A DNA stretch of 64,000 bases from PALSA-505 sp035308365. Its GTDB lineage: Bacteria; Actinomycetota; Actinomycetes; Streptosporangiales; Streptosporangiaceae. Positions within the stretch are counted from its first letter, which is position 1; the number at the start of each line of letters is the position of its first letter. A program made the translations under genes and the position numbers. The notes beneath the pieces are model-generated. The model did no database searches, was not told where the DNA came from, and saw nothing but the letters and a program-made list of their open reading frames with translations. Below are positions 23,601 to 31,724 of the stretch, piece by piece. The stretch lies in assembly GCA_035308365.1 (NCBI GenBank), contig DATGGU010000121.1:22924-86923 (forward strand). The letters are read 5' to 3'.

Positions 23601-24454
23601 TGGTGGGCCTGCGCCGGATCAGCCAGCTCCTGGCCGTCCCGACCACCACGCCGCAGTCACCGCATCCCCGCCCGGTGCGGCACCTGCGCGGCGGCATCGA
23701 GCTGCGTGACGTCCGGTTCGCCTACGCCGGGGCCGAGCGGGAGGCCATCCGCGGGGTCAACCTGACCATCGCGCCCGGCGAGACGATCGCGCTGGTCGGC
23801 CAGACCGGTGCTGGCAAGTCGACTTTGGTCAAGCTGGTGGCCCGGTTCTACGACGTGACCGCGGGCGCCGTGCTCGTGGACGGGATTGACGTCCGCGACT
23901 ACGACCTGCCCAGCTACCGGCACCGGCTCGGCGTCGTGCCGCAGGAGCCCTACCTGTTCGCGGGCACGGTCGCCGAGTCCATCGCCTACGGCCGCCCGGA
24001 CGCCAGCGACGCGGAGGTGGAGGCGGCCGCCCGGGCCGTCGGCGCGCACGACATGATCACCATGCTGCCCGGCGGCTACGAGCACCCGGTGGGGGAGCGC
24101 GGCCGAAACCTGTCCGCCGGCCAGCGGCAGCTCATCGCGCTGGCCCGCGCCCAGCTCGTCGACCCGGCGATCCTGCTGCTCGACGAGGCAACCTCCGCCC
24201 TCGACCTGGCCTCGGAAGCCGCCGTGACCAGGGCGATCGGCCATCTCACCACGCAGCGCACCACGCTGGTGGTGGCGCACCGGCTGACCACGGCCGCCAG
24301 GGCCGACCGCATCGTCGTGGTGGACGGCGGCCGGATCGCCGAGGTCGGCACGCATTCTGAGCTGCTCGCCGCAGACGGCGTTTACGCCTCGCTCTGGGCC
24401 GCGTTCACCGGCAGCCAGGATGTCAGCCGGTCCAACCTGGCCAGCGCCGGCTGA
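20639..24454 (+). CDS. Fused heterodimer-type ABC multidrug exporter (TMD-NBD-TMD-NBD)
   Basis: 1271 residues, about twice a bacterial half-transporter. Each half has a six-helix type IV exporter membrane domain followed by an ATPase. NBD1: Walker A GSSGSGKST with Lys390, signature LSGGQ, Walker B ILILDD with Asp513 in the catalytic-base position, H-loop LIAHRRS. NBD2: Walker A GQTGAGKST with Lys1060, signature LSAGQ, Walker B ILLLDE with Glu1183, H-loop VVAHRLT. So one ATP site is canonical (NBD2 Walker + LSGGQ) and one degenerate (NBD1 Asp + LSAGQ), exactly as in heterodimers like TM287/288 and TmrAB, but in one chain. A linker of about 100 residues (560-690) joins the halves. It probably exports lipophilic compounds. 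Confidence 0.95.
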   Translation: MGPHRERDTGAATTTEADQGWIRRLAGYCWRYRRNTFIALGASLLASAVTAAIPLIQRQIIDKVIVTHKESIWPLAVMLMVAALLSFAGIYLRRYRGGRLSLDVQHDLRTELLGALTRLDGKRQDELHTGQVVSRSISDVNMVQSLLSMVPVTMGNIVLFVASVIIMLFLSPLLTIVALLVGPALYFVAMASRRRLFPSSWYAQQQSGAVAGVVEAAVTGVRVVKGFGQEEQELERLEQAGRRLFAARVRTVRMMARYSPALTAIPAFGQIGVLALGGWLAIHGQITLGTFLAFSSYLAQMTGPVRMLTGLITIGQEARASVIRVFEVIDSRPVITEKPDAPALPPTATGFELDNVHFGYHPGEPVLRGLSITAEPGETLAMIGSSGSGKSTVSLLLPRFYDVDSGAVRIGGHDVRDVTADSLRAAIGLVMEDSFLFSDTVRANISYGRPDATDEQIIAAARAAEAEEFITELPEGYDTVVGEQGLSLSGGQRQRVALARALLTDPRILILDDATSSIDPRMEAEIHDTLRRVMRGRTTLLIAHRRSTLQLADRIAVLHEGRVEAVGSHEELMDRCPRYRMLLTGPDDEADPLYDEPGEPGETSGTSQISETTHAGGLAETKTLSAKNGGNAARAARTSVTRRGGGGDWDSMLASLPPSPQLLAQLEALPPATDVPKVDQAEARAPQPKFTLSKLLKPVLIALVAGLVLDGLDALASLALPALVRGGIDNGVEAKAFHAIVVVSLIGLAIVLADWVVNMIETMVVGRNGERLLYSLRVKIFAHMQRLGLDFYERELTGRIMTRMTTDVDALSSFLQTGLITAVSAVLSFFGVMAALLIINGKLGLTVLTIIPLLIAATLIFRAKSSKAYSVARDRVSVVNADLAENVAGLRVTQAYRREAHNRAKFAALSDAYRAARLRSQRLIALYFPFVQTLSTVAGALVLVVAAGQVQGGVLTAGALIAYLLYIDMFFAPVQQLSQVFDGYQQAVVGLRRISQLLAVPTTTPQSPHPRPVRHLRGGIELRDVRFAYAGAEREAIRGVNLTIAPGETIALVGQTGAGKSTLVKLVARFYDVTAGAVLVDGIDVRDYDLPSYRHRLGVVPQEPYLFAGTVAESIAYGRPDASDAEVEAAARAVGAHDMITMLPGGYEHPVGERGRNLSAGQRQLIALARAQLVDPAILLLDEATSALDLASEAAVTRAIGHLTTQRTTLVVAHRLTTAARADRIVVVDGGRIAEVGTHSELLAADGVYASLWAAFTGSQDVSRSNLASAG

Positions 24455-24924
24455 CAACCATCGGCCCGTTACATTTCCAGTTTTTCGGTTTTAAAAGCAT
24501 AAATAGAATTTACGATGCTGTCGGACGCCGTACCCGGTGTGACACGAGTGACGCTAGATGAGAAAAAAAGAAACAGCGCGCGACGTGACGTACTTGCTGA
24601 TACGCGTGGCGGGGTTCTTGTACGTGGCGGTGTTCTTGGCGACGTGACGTACTTGCTGATACGCGTGGCGGCGGGGTTCTTGTACGGGGCGGTGTTCTTG
24701 GCGACGTCCGTGCGGCGGTGTTCCTGCGCGCGGCGGTGTTCTTGGCGATGTCTATGTTGGCGTACTTGCTGGCGACGTCCGTCTGGCGTACTTGCTGATG
24801 CGCGTGCTGATGTTCTTGCCGACGTTCGTGCTTTTGCGCGTGCTTTATGGCGTGCGAATGCACGTGCATGTTAGGATTCCGCACAAGTAAGAGGAGCGGC
24901 GTCAGGAGGGGAGAGGTCTAGACC
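24455..24924. other. Intergenic repeat-rich region
   Basis: 470 bases without a supportable gene. It begins with an AT-rich stretch (about 24470-24520) and continues into degenerate repeats. A unit of about 60 bases (GACGTGACGTACTTGCTGAT, ACGCGTGGCG, GGGTTCTTGTACG, GGCGGTGTTCTTGGCGAC) occurs at about 24579 and 24639, with decayed pieces to about 24830. Open frames on both strands across it have repeat-like composition only. Confidence 0.6.
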
Positions 24925-25161
24925 ATGCGGGCCGAATACAACGGCGTGCCAGCGTCCAGCCTGGACGGGGCGAAGTGGCAGGCAAGCCACCGCGCTCCCG
25001 GCCACGAGGGCCGCGTCGAACTGGCCATGCTGCCCGGCGGGAGCGTCGCGATGCGTCACTCCCGGGATCCGGGTGGACCCGCGCTGATCTATACCTACGA
25101 CGAGATCGAAGCGTTCATCAACGGTACGAAGGATGGCGAATTCGATCATCTCGTCGCCTGA
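24925..25161 (+). CDS. DUF397 family small protein, solitary
   Basis: 78 residues, preceded by AGGAGGGGAG. Conserved features are ASSLDGAKWQAS, GRVELAMLPGGSVAMRHSRDPGGPALIYTYDEIEAFINGTKDGEFDHL, the DUF397 layout with a divergent N-terminus. Unlike the copy at 521 no XRE/DUF5753 gene is adjacent, so its partner must lie elsewhere or be lost. Confidence 0.88.
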   Translation: MRAEYNGVPASSLDGAKWQASHRAPGHEGRVELAMLPGGSVAMRHSRDPGGPALIYTYDEIEAFINGTKDGEFDHLVA

Positions 25162-25179
25162 CCAAGCTCGGGGGCGCCG

Positions 25180-25220
25180 GACCGGGGTCTCGCGGCATCA
25201 GTCGCGGCGAGACCCCGGTC
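25180..25220. terminator. Bidirectional hairpin between convergent genes
   Basis: GACCGGGGTCTCGC (25180-25193) pairs perfectly with GCGAGACCCCGGTC (25207-25220) around a 13-nt loop. It sits between the DUF397 stop and the stop of the convergent beta-helix gene and can serve both. Confidence 0.8.
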
Positions 25221-25230
25221 AGGTGTCTGA

Positions 25231-27030
25231 CTACTGGATGGACCGGGCCGGGCAGTTCCCGGAAAAACTGCCTACCATGCTGTCGGCGTCCCAGCCGTGG
25301 CCATTGTGCGCCTGCCATTTCGCCAGCGTGAGCCAGTCGTTGCCGGGCAGGGCGAAGTTCCCGTTGACGGTGTTCGCCGCGGTGGACAGGTTCTCGTAGT
25401 CGTTGCAGTCCACGGTGCTGGTCCCGCCGGTGGGCTGCTTGTCCACCTCGAACAGCGGGTTGTAGCGGTCGGCCGGGCCCATTCCGGCGATGGTGTTGTG
25501 CCAGATCTGAACGTTGGACCAGATACCGCCCAGGTCGAGCACGGGCATCCCGAAGCCCGGCTTCAGGAAATGCTGGCTCTGGTTCTGCAGCGTGTTGTCG
25601 TGCACGTACACGTCGCTGATCGAGGCGTTGCTGCCGAATGCGTCGATGTACAGCGCGAACGGATCATGGCCCGCGACCGTCGATGTGCCGCCGGTGCCCG
25701 GCGGATTGGTGCCCATGCTGGGGTCGCCGCTCGAGGTTCCCGGGTCGTCATAGACCGTGTTGCCGGAGACCAGCAGGTGGCCGGTCTCCTTGTTCGCGGT
25801 CTCGACGTCCAGGTTGATGCCCTGGTTGGTGTTCCAGACGACGTTGGAGTCGAACCAGACATAGGAGGCGCCGTCGTCATAGAGGCCGGCCGCGTTCTCC
25901 GGCAGCGGGCCGCACCTGCCGGTGGTGCTGTTCCACTTGCCGTAGGCGGCGTTGCTGTAGGTGTCTACGCTGTAGACCGTGTTGCCCCGGACCAGGCCAT
26001 GGTTGGCCTGGGACTGGCCGACCTCCCAGCCGATGGTGTCCAGGCCGATGTTGTCGGCGTCGTGGATCGAGTTGTCCGCGGCCAGGAAGTCGGTGATGTC
26101 ACCGTTAATGGTGACGGTCTCGCTCTGGCCGGTGCGGGTGTTCTCCACCGTGTTGCCCTCGATGACCAGATGCTGCAGCGCCGGTGAGGAGCTGCTTCCG
26201 GCCGCGATCGCCGCGATGCCGTACCCGTCGACGCTGCCGTTGTTGCAGTCTGCCTTGTCGGTGTGGTCCGAATCGGCCTTGTTGGTGATGTCCTTCACGG
26301 TGTTGCCGAGGATGTAGATGTCACTGCACGCGCCGCCGTTGAGGAAGCAGGCGGACAGATGCGGGATGACGTTCTGGTTGGGGTTGCTCGTGTCGCTGCG
26401 CACCGTCACGTAGATTCCGGCCGGACTGTGCGCCGTCCCGTTCCAGGTGTAGTTCTCGATGGTCAGCCCGTAGATTTCCACACTGCGGGAGTCCACGATG
26501 CTCATTCCGCCCGAGTCCGCCCAGTACTGGTTGGGATTGGTGTCGCCGGATGCGACCGTGCCCAGGGCGAGTGTCGCGCTCGATCCCGGCTCCGGGGCCA
26601 CCTCAAGAAGCGCGGTGGAGGACTTGCTCCAGACATGCAGCGGCGAGGTGAAGGTACCGGACAGGCACACAACGGTGGTCGAGGTGATCGAGTTCTCGTT
26701 GGCGGAGATCCATGAGTTCACGTCCGCGGATGTGCTGCCGCTCGCGGATGAGAACGTCACCGTGCACGAGCTGGGCGGCGCGATGGGCGAGCCGGTGGGC
26801 GTCGCGGGGTTGGGGATCAGGCCGTCGCCGTCGGCCGGGGCGGTGCCTTGCGGCTCGATGGGAAACGAGCTGGCGCTGACCGGTGGGGCCGGCTGGGTGA
26901 CGGTGGCCGGTACTAACCGCGGGGCTGCGCTTGCGACAGCGGCGGTGGCCGGTGTCAGCGCGAGCGTGATGAGCGGGATGGTGACCGCCGCGATTGCCGA
27001 GCGTGCGAGCCGCATGGCCTCTCTTTTCAT
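25231..27030 (-). CDS. Secreted right-handed parallel beta-helix protein
   Basis: 599 residues from an ATG that overlaps the GH4 stop (ATGA). An N-terminal signal peptide (SAIAAVTIPLITLALTPATAAVASA) directs export. From about residue 150 the sequence is a run of short strands with Asn-rich turns such as IEIYGLTIENYTW, DIYILGNTVKDI, HLVIEGNTVENT and GHLLVSGNTVYDD, the pattern of pectate-lyase/polygalacturonase-like beta-helices (PbH1 repeats). The catalytic residues of a defined lyase family are not recognised, so it is either a glycan-active enzyme or a binding protein. Translational coupling to the GH4 gene and the adjacent ABC importer suggests a role in releasing the imported glycan. Confidence 0.8.
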   Translation of the reverse strand: MKREAMRLARSAIAAVTIPLITLALTPATAAVASAAPRLVPATVTQPAPPVSASSFPIEPQGTAPADGDGLIPNPATPTGSPIAPPSSCTVTFSSASGSTSADVNSWISANENSITSTTVVCLSGTFTSPLHVWSKSSTALLEVAPEPGSSATLALGTVASGDTNPNQYWADSGGMSIVDSRSVEIYGLTIENYTWNGTAHSPAGIYVTVRSDTSNPNQNVIPHLSACFLNGGACSDIYILGNTVKDITNKADSDHTDKADCNNGSVDGYGIAAIAAGSSSSPALQHLVIEGNTVENTRTGQSETVTINGDITDFLAADNSIHDADNIGLDTIGWEVGQSQANHGLVRGNTVYSVDTYSNAAYGKWNSTTGRCGPLPENAAGLYDDGASYVWFDSNVVWNTNQGINLDVETANKETGHLLVSGNTVYDDPGTSSGDPSMGTNPPGTGGTSTVAGHDPFALYIDAFGSNASISDVYVHDNTLQNQSQHFLKPGFGMPVLDLGGIWSNVQIWHNTIAGMGPADRYNPLFEVDKQPTGGTSTVDCNDYENLSTAANTVNGNFALPGNDWLTLAKWQAHNGHGWDADSMVGSFSGNCPARSIQ

Positions 27031-28340
27031 TGCGTGAGGACGGAGGGGATGAACTGCTGGTGGGCCTCCAGCAGCTCGTCGCACATCGCGATGGTTTGCG
27101 CGGTGGTGAGCGTGGCCGAGGTGTTCGGGTCGAGCAGCGCCGCCTGGTACACGTGGTCCCGCCGGCCGTCCAGGGCCGCGCGGACGGTCAGCTCGACGAC
27201 GTTGAGGAAGGTCCGGTTCAGCGCGGCGAGCTGTGCGGGCAGCGCGCCGACCGGCTTGGGCCTGGCGCCACCGGCGCCCACCTCGCACGGGACCTCGACG
27301 CAGCACTGGTCCGGCAGGTTGGTGATCAGCCCGCCGTTGCGCACGTTCACGTAGATCTCGCGCTCGGTTCCGGTCTCCACCGAGTGGATGAACTCCGAGG
27401 CCAGCTCGCTGGCCGGTGCCAGATCCAGTGGCGCCCCGGCGGCCAGCGCGGCCTGCAGCGACTCCAGTTCGCGCAGGTTCTCCTCGGACCGGGCCAGGTA
27501 GTCCCCGACGAAGATGCGGAACCGCTCGACCTCGCTGTCATGACGCATGAACCACGGCAGGTACTCGGCCGAGTGCTCGCTGGATTCCGTGGGGAAATAG
27601 CCGAAACGGCGGAACAGCTCGACCCGGACCCGCCGCCGCAGTTCTGGCGAGCCGTCGATGATCTCGGCCAGCCGTGGGTACAGCGACTTGCCCTCGTGCT
27701 CGAACCGCAGCACGAACGCCTGGTGGTTGAAGCCCGCGGTGGTGAAGTCCACCTCGGCCACGTCGTGGCCGACCAGGCCGGCCAGGAAGGCGTGGGTGTC
27801 CCTGACCGAATGGCACAGCCCGAAGACATTGCTGAACTGCGTGCCCTCGTAGACCGCCCAGGGCAGCATGGCCATCGGGTTGGTGTAGTTGAGCAGGTAG
27901 GCATCCGGGCACAGCTCGGCCATGTCGCGGCCGATCGCGGTGACCACCGGGATGGTGCGCAGCCCGCGGAAGATACCGCCGATGCCCAGCGTGTCCGCGA
28001 TGGTCTGCCGGACACCGTAACGGGCGGGGATCTCGAAATCCAGCCTGGTGGCCGCATACCCGCCGACCTGAATCTCGTTGATCACGTACCTGGCGCCGGC
28101 CAGTATCTCGCGGCGGTCGGGCGACGACGTCACCTCCGCCTCGCACCCGCTCTGCGCGGCGATGCGCCGGGCCAGCGTGCCGGCGTGGGCGAGCCGTTCG
28201 GTGTCGATGTCGTGCAGCGCGATGTGCAGGCCGGGCCCGAGTTCGGGATAGCCGCACAGGTCGGTGACGACGTTGCGGGTGAACTCGATGCTGCCAGCTC
28301 CGATGAACGCAACCTTGACCACAGCTTGATAGTGTTGCAT
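27027..28340 (-). CDS. GH4 family NAD- and Mn-dependent glycosidase (alpha-galactosidase-like)
   Basis: 437 residues from the ATG at 28340 (MQHYQAVVKVAFIGAGS); a longer frame lacks similarity. It has GH4 hallmarks: Rossmann loop GAGSIEFTRNVV at the N-terminus, YLLNYTNPM, the metal-ligand motif GLCHSV (Cys, His) and GFNHQAF. GH4 enzymes cleave glycosides by NAD-dependent redox elimination in the cytoplasm. The lack of phospho-sugar features and the adjacent ABC (not PTS) importer favour an unphosphorylated substrate, as for MelA alpha-galactosidases or galacturonidases. Divergent from the importer operon. Confidence 0.88.
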   Translation of the reverse strand: MQHYQAVVKVAFIGAGSIEFTRNVVTDLCGYPELGPGLHIALHDIDTERLAHAGTLARRIAAQSGCEAEVTSSPDRREILAGARYVINEIQVGGYAATRLDFEIPARYGVRQTIADTLGIGGIFRGLRTIPVVTAIGRDMAELCPDAYLLNYTNPMAMLPWAVYEGTQFSNVFGLCHSVRDTHAFLAGLVGHDVAEVDFTTAGFNHQAFVLRFEHEGKSLYPRLAEIIDGSPELRRRVRVELFRRFGYFPTESSEHSAEYLPWFMRHDSEVERFRIFVGDYLARSEENLRELESLQAALAAGAPLDLAPASELASEFIHSVETGTEREIYVNVRNGGLITNLPDQCCVEVPCEVGAGGARPKPVGALPAQLAALNRTFLNVVELTVRAALDGRRDHVYQAALLDPNTSATLTTAQTIAMCDELLEAHQQFIPSVLTQ

Positions 28341-28365
28341 TCCATTCAACTCCGAGCAAGAGCAA

Positions 28366-28377
28366 GCAAAATTTTGC
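28366..28377. promoter_or_regulatory. Perfect 12-bp palindrome between GH4 and ABC operons
   Basis: GCAAAATTTTGC lies 26 bases upstream of the GH4 start in the divergent intergenic region (28341-28518). Its AT-rich core stands out in high-GC DNA and it is placed as an operator controlling either or both operons. Confidence 0.5.
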
Positions 28378-28518
28378 AGTTTGGTGGGCCATACAGGGGT
28401 TGCCCATGCTCGGAAGGGTTGACACCAACCCGTCGTCACGCGCGATGATGTCTGAAACACTGACGATTCGCGCAAGAGTCGTCGACGTGGGTAGTTCTGG
28501 TTTCGGAGGCGTGGCGCG

Positions 28519-29817
28519 ATGACAACGCACAGGCTGAGCGTGCTGATGGGAGCCTCGCTGGTCGCTCTCGGCCTGGTGGCCTGCGGTTCGGGGAGCGCCG
28601 GCAGCGGGTCCGGGGGTAACGGGAAGTCGATCCAGATCTGGGAGGGCTACACCGGCCCCGAGGGCAAGGCGTTCGCCTACCTGCTCAGCAAGTACAACAA
28701 GCAGAACCCCGGCCAGACCGTCACCAGCCTGTACGTGAACAACGACAACTCGCTGCAGAAGGTCCTCACCGCCGTGCGCGGCGGCAGCGTGCCCGACATC
28801 GCCTACCTCTACGGCTCCTGGGCGCCGAACGTGGCCCAGATCCCCCAGGTGGTCACGCTCAACAGCGTGGTGACGCAGCCCGGAGTCAACTGGAACGACT
28901 TCTGGGTGGGGGAGCGGGACGTCGCCACCGTCGGCAGCCGGGTCATCGGCATCCCCGCGCTGGTGGACAACCTGGCCGTCGTCTACAACAAGACGCTGTT
29001 CGCCCAGGCCGGGCTGACCCCGCCGGCCCCGGACTGGACCTGGCCGCAATTCGCCGCGGACGCCAGGAAGCTGACCAGCCCGGCCAGGAAGCAGTTCGGC
29101 ACCGCCTACGTGACCCCGGGTAACGAGGACACCGTGTGGCACTGGGAGGCTCTGCTCTGGGAGGCAGGCGGCAGCCTGCTCACCCCCGGCAACAAGCAGG
29201 CCGCGTTCGACTCGCCTGCCGGGCTGGAGTCGCTGAGCCAGCTGGCCAGCATGACGCTCACCGATCACTCCGTGTATCTCGACCCGACCGACTCCGACTA
29301 CGTCAACCTGTTCAACTCCGGCAAGATCGGGATGCTGGTGACCGGCCCGTGGGACCTGGCATCCTTCCCCAACGTCCACTACGGCGTGCAGATCATGCCG
29401 TCGTTCCCCGGCAGCTCCGGCGGGCACCAGACGATCTCCGGCCCGGACAACTGGGTGATCTTCAACAACGGTTCGGACCGGGTCAAGTCGGCGGAGAAGT
29501 TCCTGCTCTGGCTGACCGCCCCGGCCCAGGTCTCCTACTTCTCGCTGCACACCGGCGACCTGCCGATCCGGGCCTCGGTGGAGAACGCGCCGGGCTTCCT
29601 GGCCGGGATGAACAAGGCCCTGCCGGGCGTGGATACGTTCATCAGCAACCTGAACAACGTCCGCCAGGCTCGCCCGCAGATACCCACCTACCCGAAGATC
29701 TCCCAGGTCCTGGGCAACATGGTCGTCTCGGTTCTGCTCGGCAAGAGCCAGCCAGCGGCGGCGCTGCACAGCGCCGCGCAGCAGGTGGACCAGATCCTCG
29801 CCAACCCGAACCAGTAA
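28519..29817 (+). CDS. ABC sugar transporter, substrate-binding lipoprotein
   Basis: 432 residues. The signal ends in a lipobox (LVALGLVACGSG), so the mature protein is lipid-anchored outside the membrane. The body matches family 1 sugar-binding proteins: IQIWEGYTGPEGKAFAYLLSKYNKQNPG, PDIAYLYGSW, GIPALVDNLAVVYNKTLFAQAG, GKIGMLVTGPWDL. It delivers a sugar or oligosaccharide to the two permeases that follow. The ATPase is not in the window; actinomycete importers often share MsiK. Confidence 0.93.
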   Translation: MTTHRLSVLMGASLVALGLVACGSGSAGSGSGGNGKSIQIWEGYTGPEGKAFAYLLSKYNKQNPGQTVTSLYVNNDNSLQKVLTAVRGGSVPDIAYLYGSWAPNVAQIPQVVTLNSVVTQPGVNWNDFWVGERDVATVGSRVIGIPALVDNLAVVYNKTLFAQAGLTPPAPDWTWPQFAADARKLTSPARKQFGTAYVTPGNEDTVWHWEALLWEAGGSLLTPGNKQAAFDSPAGLESLSQLASMTLTDHSVYLDPTDSDYVNLFNSGKIGMLVTGPWDLASFPNVHYGVQIMPSFPGSSGGHQTISGPDNWVIFNNGSDRVKSAEKFLLWLTAPAQVSYFSLHTGDLPIRASVENAPGFLAGMNKALPGVDTFISNLNNVRQARPQIPTYPKISQVLGNMVVSVLLGKSQPAAALHSAAQQVDQILANPNQ

Positions 29818-29818
29818 C

Positions 29819-30763
29819 GTGGCAGCGCCCTCCGCGTCGGTCCGCCGTCGCCTGACCCCGGCAGCGGCCGCCCGGGCCAAGGCGCGGGTCACCGGGTCCG
29901 AGCACTTCACCGGCTGGGGTTTTGTGACTCCTGGCGTCGTGATCATCCTGCTGTTCGGCGCCGTCCCGGTCGTGTGGTCCGCGGTGATGTCGTTCCAGCA
30001 GAACAACCTTCTCTCGCCGAACACGCCCTACGTCGGGCTGCGCAACTACCGGGCCATGCTGCACGATCCCGTCGTCGGCCAGGCGGTCGGGCACACCCTG
30101 GTCTATACGGCCCTGTTCGTGCCCGGCACGATGATCGTGGGGCTGTTCCTGGCCGTGGCGATGAACCGCAAGATCAGGTTCATCTCGCTGTACCGGACCG
30201 CCGCCTACGCGACGATGGCGATCTCCACGATCAGCGAGGCGCTGGTCTTCATCTGGCTGTTCGACCCGTCCTACGGCGTGGTCAACTACCTGTTCAGCCT
30301 GCTGCACATCCCGCAGCAGCAGTTCCTCAACTCCCCGTCCGAGGCGCTGTTCGTCATCGTCATAATGACGATCTGGGGCTGGACCGGCTTCGCCGTGGTG
30401 ATCTACCTGGCCGCCCTGCAGGGCATCCCGCAGCACCTGGTAGACGCGGCAGCCACCGACGGGGCCGGCCACTGGGCGACGTTCCGCCGGGTAACGTTGC
30501 CGCTGCTCAGCCCGGCCTCGCTGTTCCTGGCCGTCTGGCTGACGATCAACGCGCTGCAGTTGTTCGACGAGGTCTACCTGAGCACCCAGGGCGGCCCGCT
30601 GAACAGCACCACCGTGCTCGTCTACTACCTCTACGAGCAGGCCTTCCAGAACTTCAACTTCGGCTACGCGTCCGCCATCGCCTACTTCCTGTTCCTCATC
30701 ATCCTGGTGGTCACGGCGATCCAGTTCCGGGTCGGCCGGCGGTTCACCTACTACCGGTCATGA
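29819..30763 (+). CDS. ABC sugar transporter permease 1
   Basis: 314 residues from a GTG one base after the binding-protein stop. It has six membrane segments and the ABC permease EAA loop DAAATDGAGHWATFRRVTLPLL near residue 215. It matches MalF/UgpA-type permeases (GLRNYRAML; FGYASAIAYFLFLIILVVTAIQFR). It forms the membrane channel with the next permease. Confidence 0.93.
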   Translation: MAAPSASVRRRLTPAAAARAKARVTGSEHFTGWGFVTPGVVIILLFGAVPVVWSAVMSFQQNNLLSPNTPYVGLRNYRAMLHDPVVGQAVGHTLVYTALFVPGTMIVGLFLAVAMNRKIRFISLYRTAAYATMAISTISEALVFIWLFDPSYGVVNYLFSLLHIPQQQFLNSPSEALFVIVIMTIWGWTGFAVVIYLAALQGIPQHLVDAAATDGAGHWATFRRVTLPLLSPASLFLAVWLTINALQLFDEVYLSTQGGPLNSTTVLVYYLYEQAFQNFNFGYASAIAYFLFLIILVVTAIQFRVGRRFTYYRS

Positions 30764-31638
30764 GCGCGCAGACCCACGCCGGCCGCCGCCGCGGCGGGTT
30801 CCGGCTGCCGTTCAGCGGCTGGCATCTGGTACTGATCCCGGCCACGCTGATCCTGATCTTCCCGTTCGCCTGGCTGATCATTACGTCGGTCGAGACCCCC
30901 GCCGAGGCGCTGCACTTCCCGCCGATCCTGACCCCGCACGTGCTCAGGTTCGCCAACTACCCCGATGCGCTGAAGGCCGCCCCGTTCGGCCGGTTCTTCA
31001 TCAACAGCGCGGTCGTGGCGACCTCTACCGTCGTGGCCAACCTGGTGCTCTGCTCACTGGCCGGCTACGCCTTCGCCCGGCTCCGCTTCCTCGGCCGGGG
31101 CGCGTTGTTCGTGATCATCATGAGCACGCTCATGGTCCCGTTCCAGGTCACCATGATCCCGCAGTTCATCATCACCAAGTGGCTGGGCGTTCACCTGCTC
31201 GCCGGGGTCGGCATCAACCACATCGGCGCACTCATCCTGCCCAACGCGGCAACGGCCTTCGGCGTCTTCTTCCTCCGCCAGTTCTTCCGCACCCTGCCCA
31301 TCGAATACGAGGAATCCGCCCGGGTAGACGGCGCGAACCGCCTCACCGTCCTGTGGCGCATCGTGCTCCCGTTGTCGATGCCTGCCCTGGCCACGCTGGC
31401 CGCCCTCACCTTCCTGGACTCCTGGAACTCATTCCTCTGGCCGCTCATCGCCGTCAACTCCACGAACCAGATGACCCTCCCGCTGGGGCTGGCCACCTTC
31501 CAGAGCGCCCACTCCACCGAGTGGCCGCTGCTGATGGCAGGCAACGTGATGAGCCTCATCCCTATGCTGGTGATCTTCTTCGCTGCCCAGCGCTACTTCA
31601 TCCGCTCGGTGGCGGCCACTGGGCTGGCCGGGACCTGA
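30760..31638 (+). CDS. ABC sugar transporter permease 2
   Basis: 292 residues, ATGA overlap with permease 1. It matches MalG/UgpE-type permeases: PFAWLIITSVETPAEA, six membrane segments, and the EAA loop EESARVDGANRLTVLWRIVLPLSMPAL. The frame is open far upstream, but only the ATG at 30760 fits the family start. No ATP-binding subunit follows; the next gene is convergent. Confidence 0.94.
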   Translation: MSAQTHAGRRRGGFRLPFSGWHLVLIPATLILIFPFAWLIITSVETPAEALHFPPILTPHVLRFANYPDALKAAPFGRFFINSAVVATSTVVANLVLCSLAGYAFARLRFLGRGALFVIIMSTLMVPFQVTMIPQFIITKWLGVHLLAGVGINHIGALILPNAATAFGVFFLRQFFRTLPIEYEESARVDGANRLTVLWRIVLPLSMPALATLAALTFLDSWNSFLWPLIAVNSTNQMTLPLGLATFQSAHSTEWPLLMAGNVMSLIPMLVIFFAAQRYFIRSVAATGLAGT

Positions 31639-31724
31639 TCGCGGGAAATCCTTGGAGTTCCGGGGCCAGCCACTCTTCGCACAAGCCGGGAGAACCCCCA
31701 GTTGGGTGACCGGTTGCTCTGGGA

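Noticed and set aside
24510..24884. Open frames on both strands in the repeat region
   Set aside because: Both translate to repeat-derived Arg/Ala or His/Arg-rich strings with no family and no ribosome sites.
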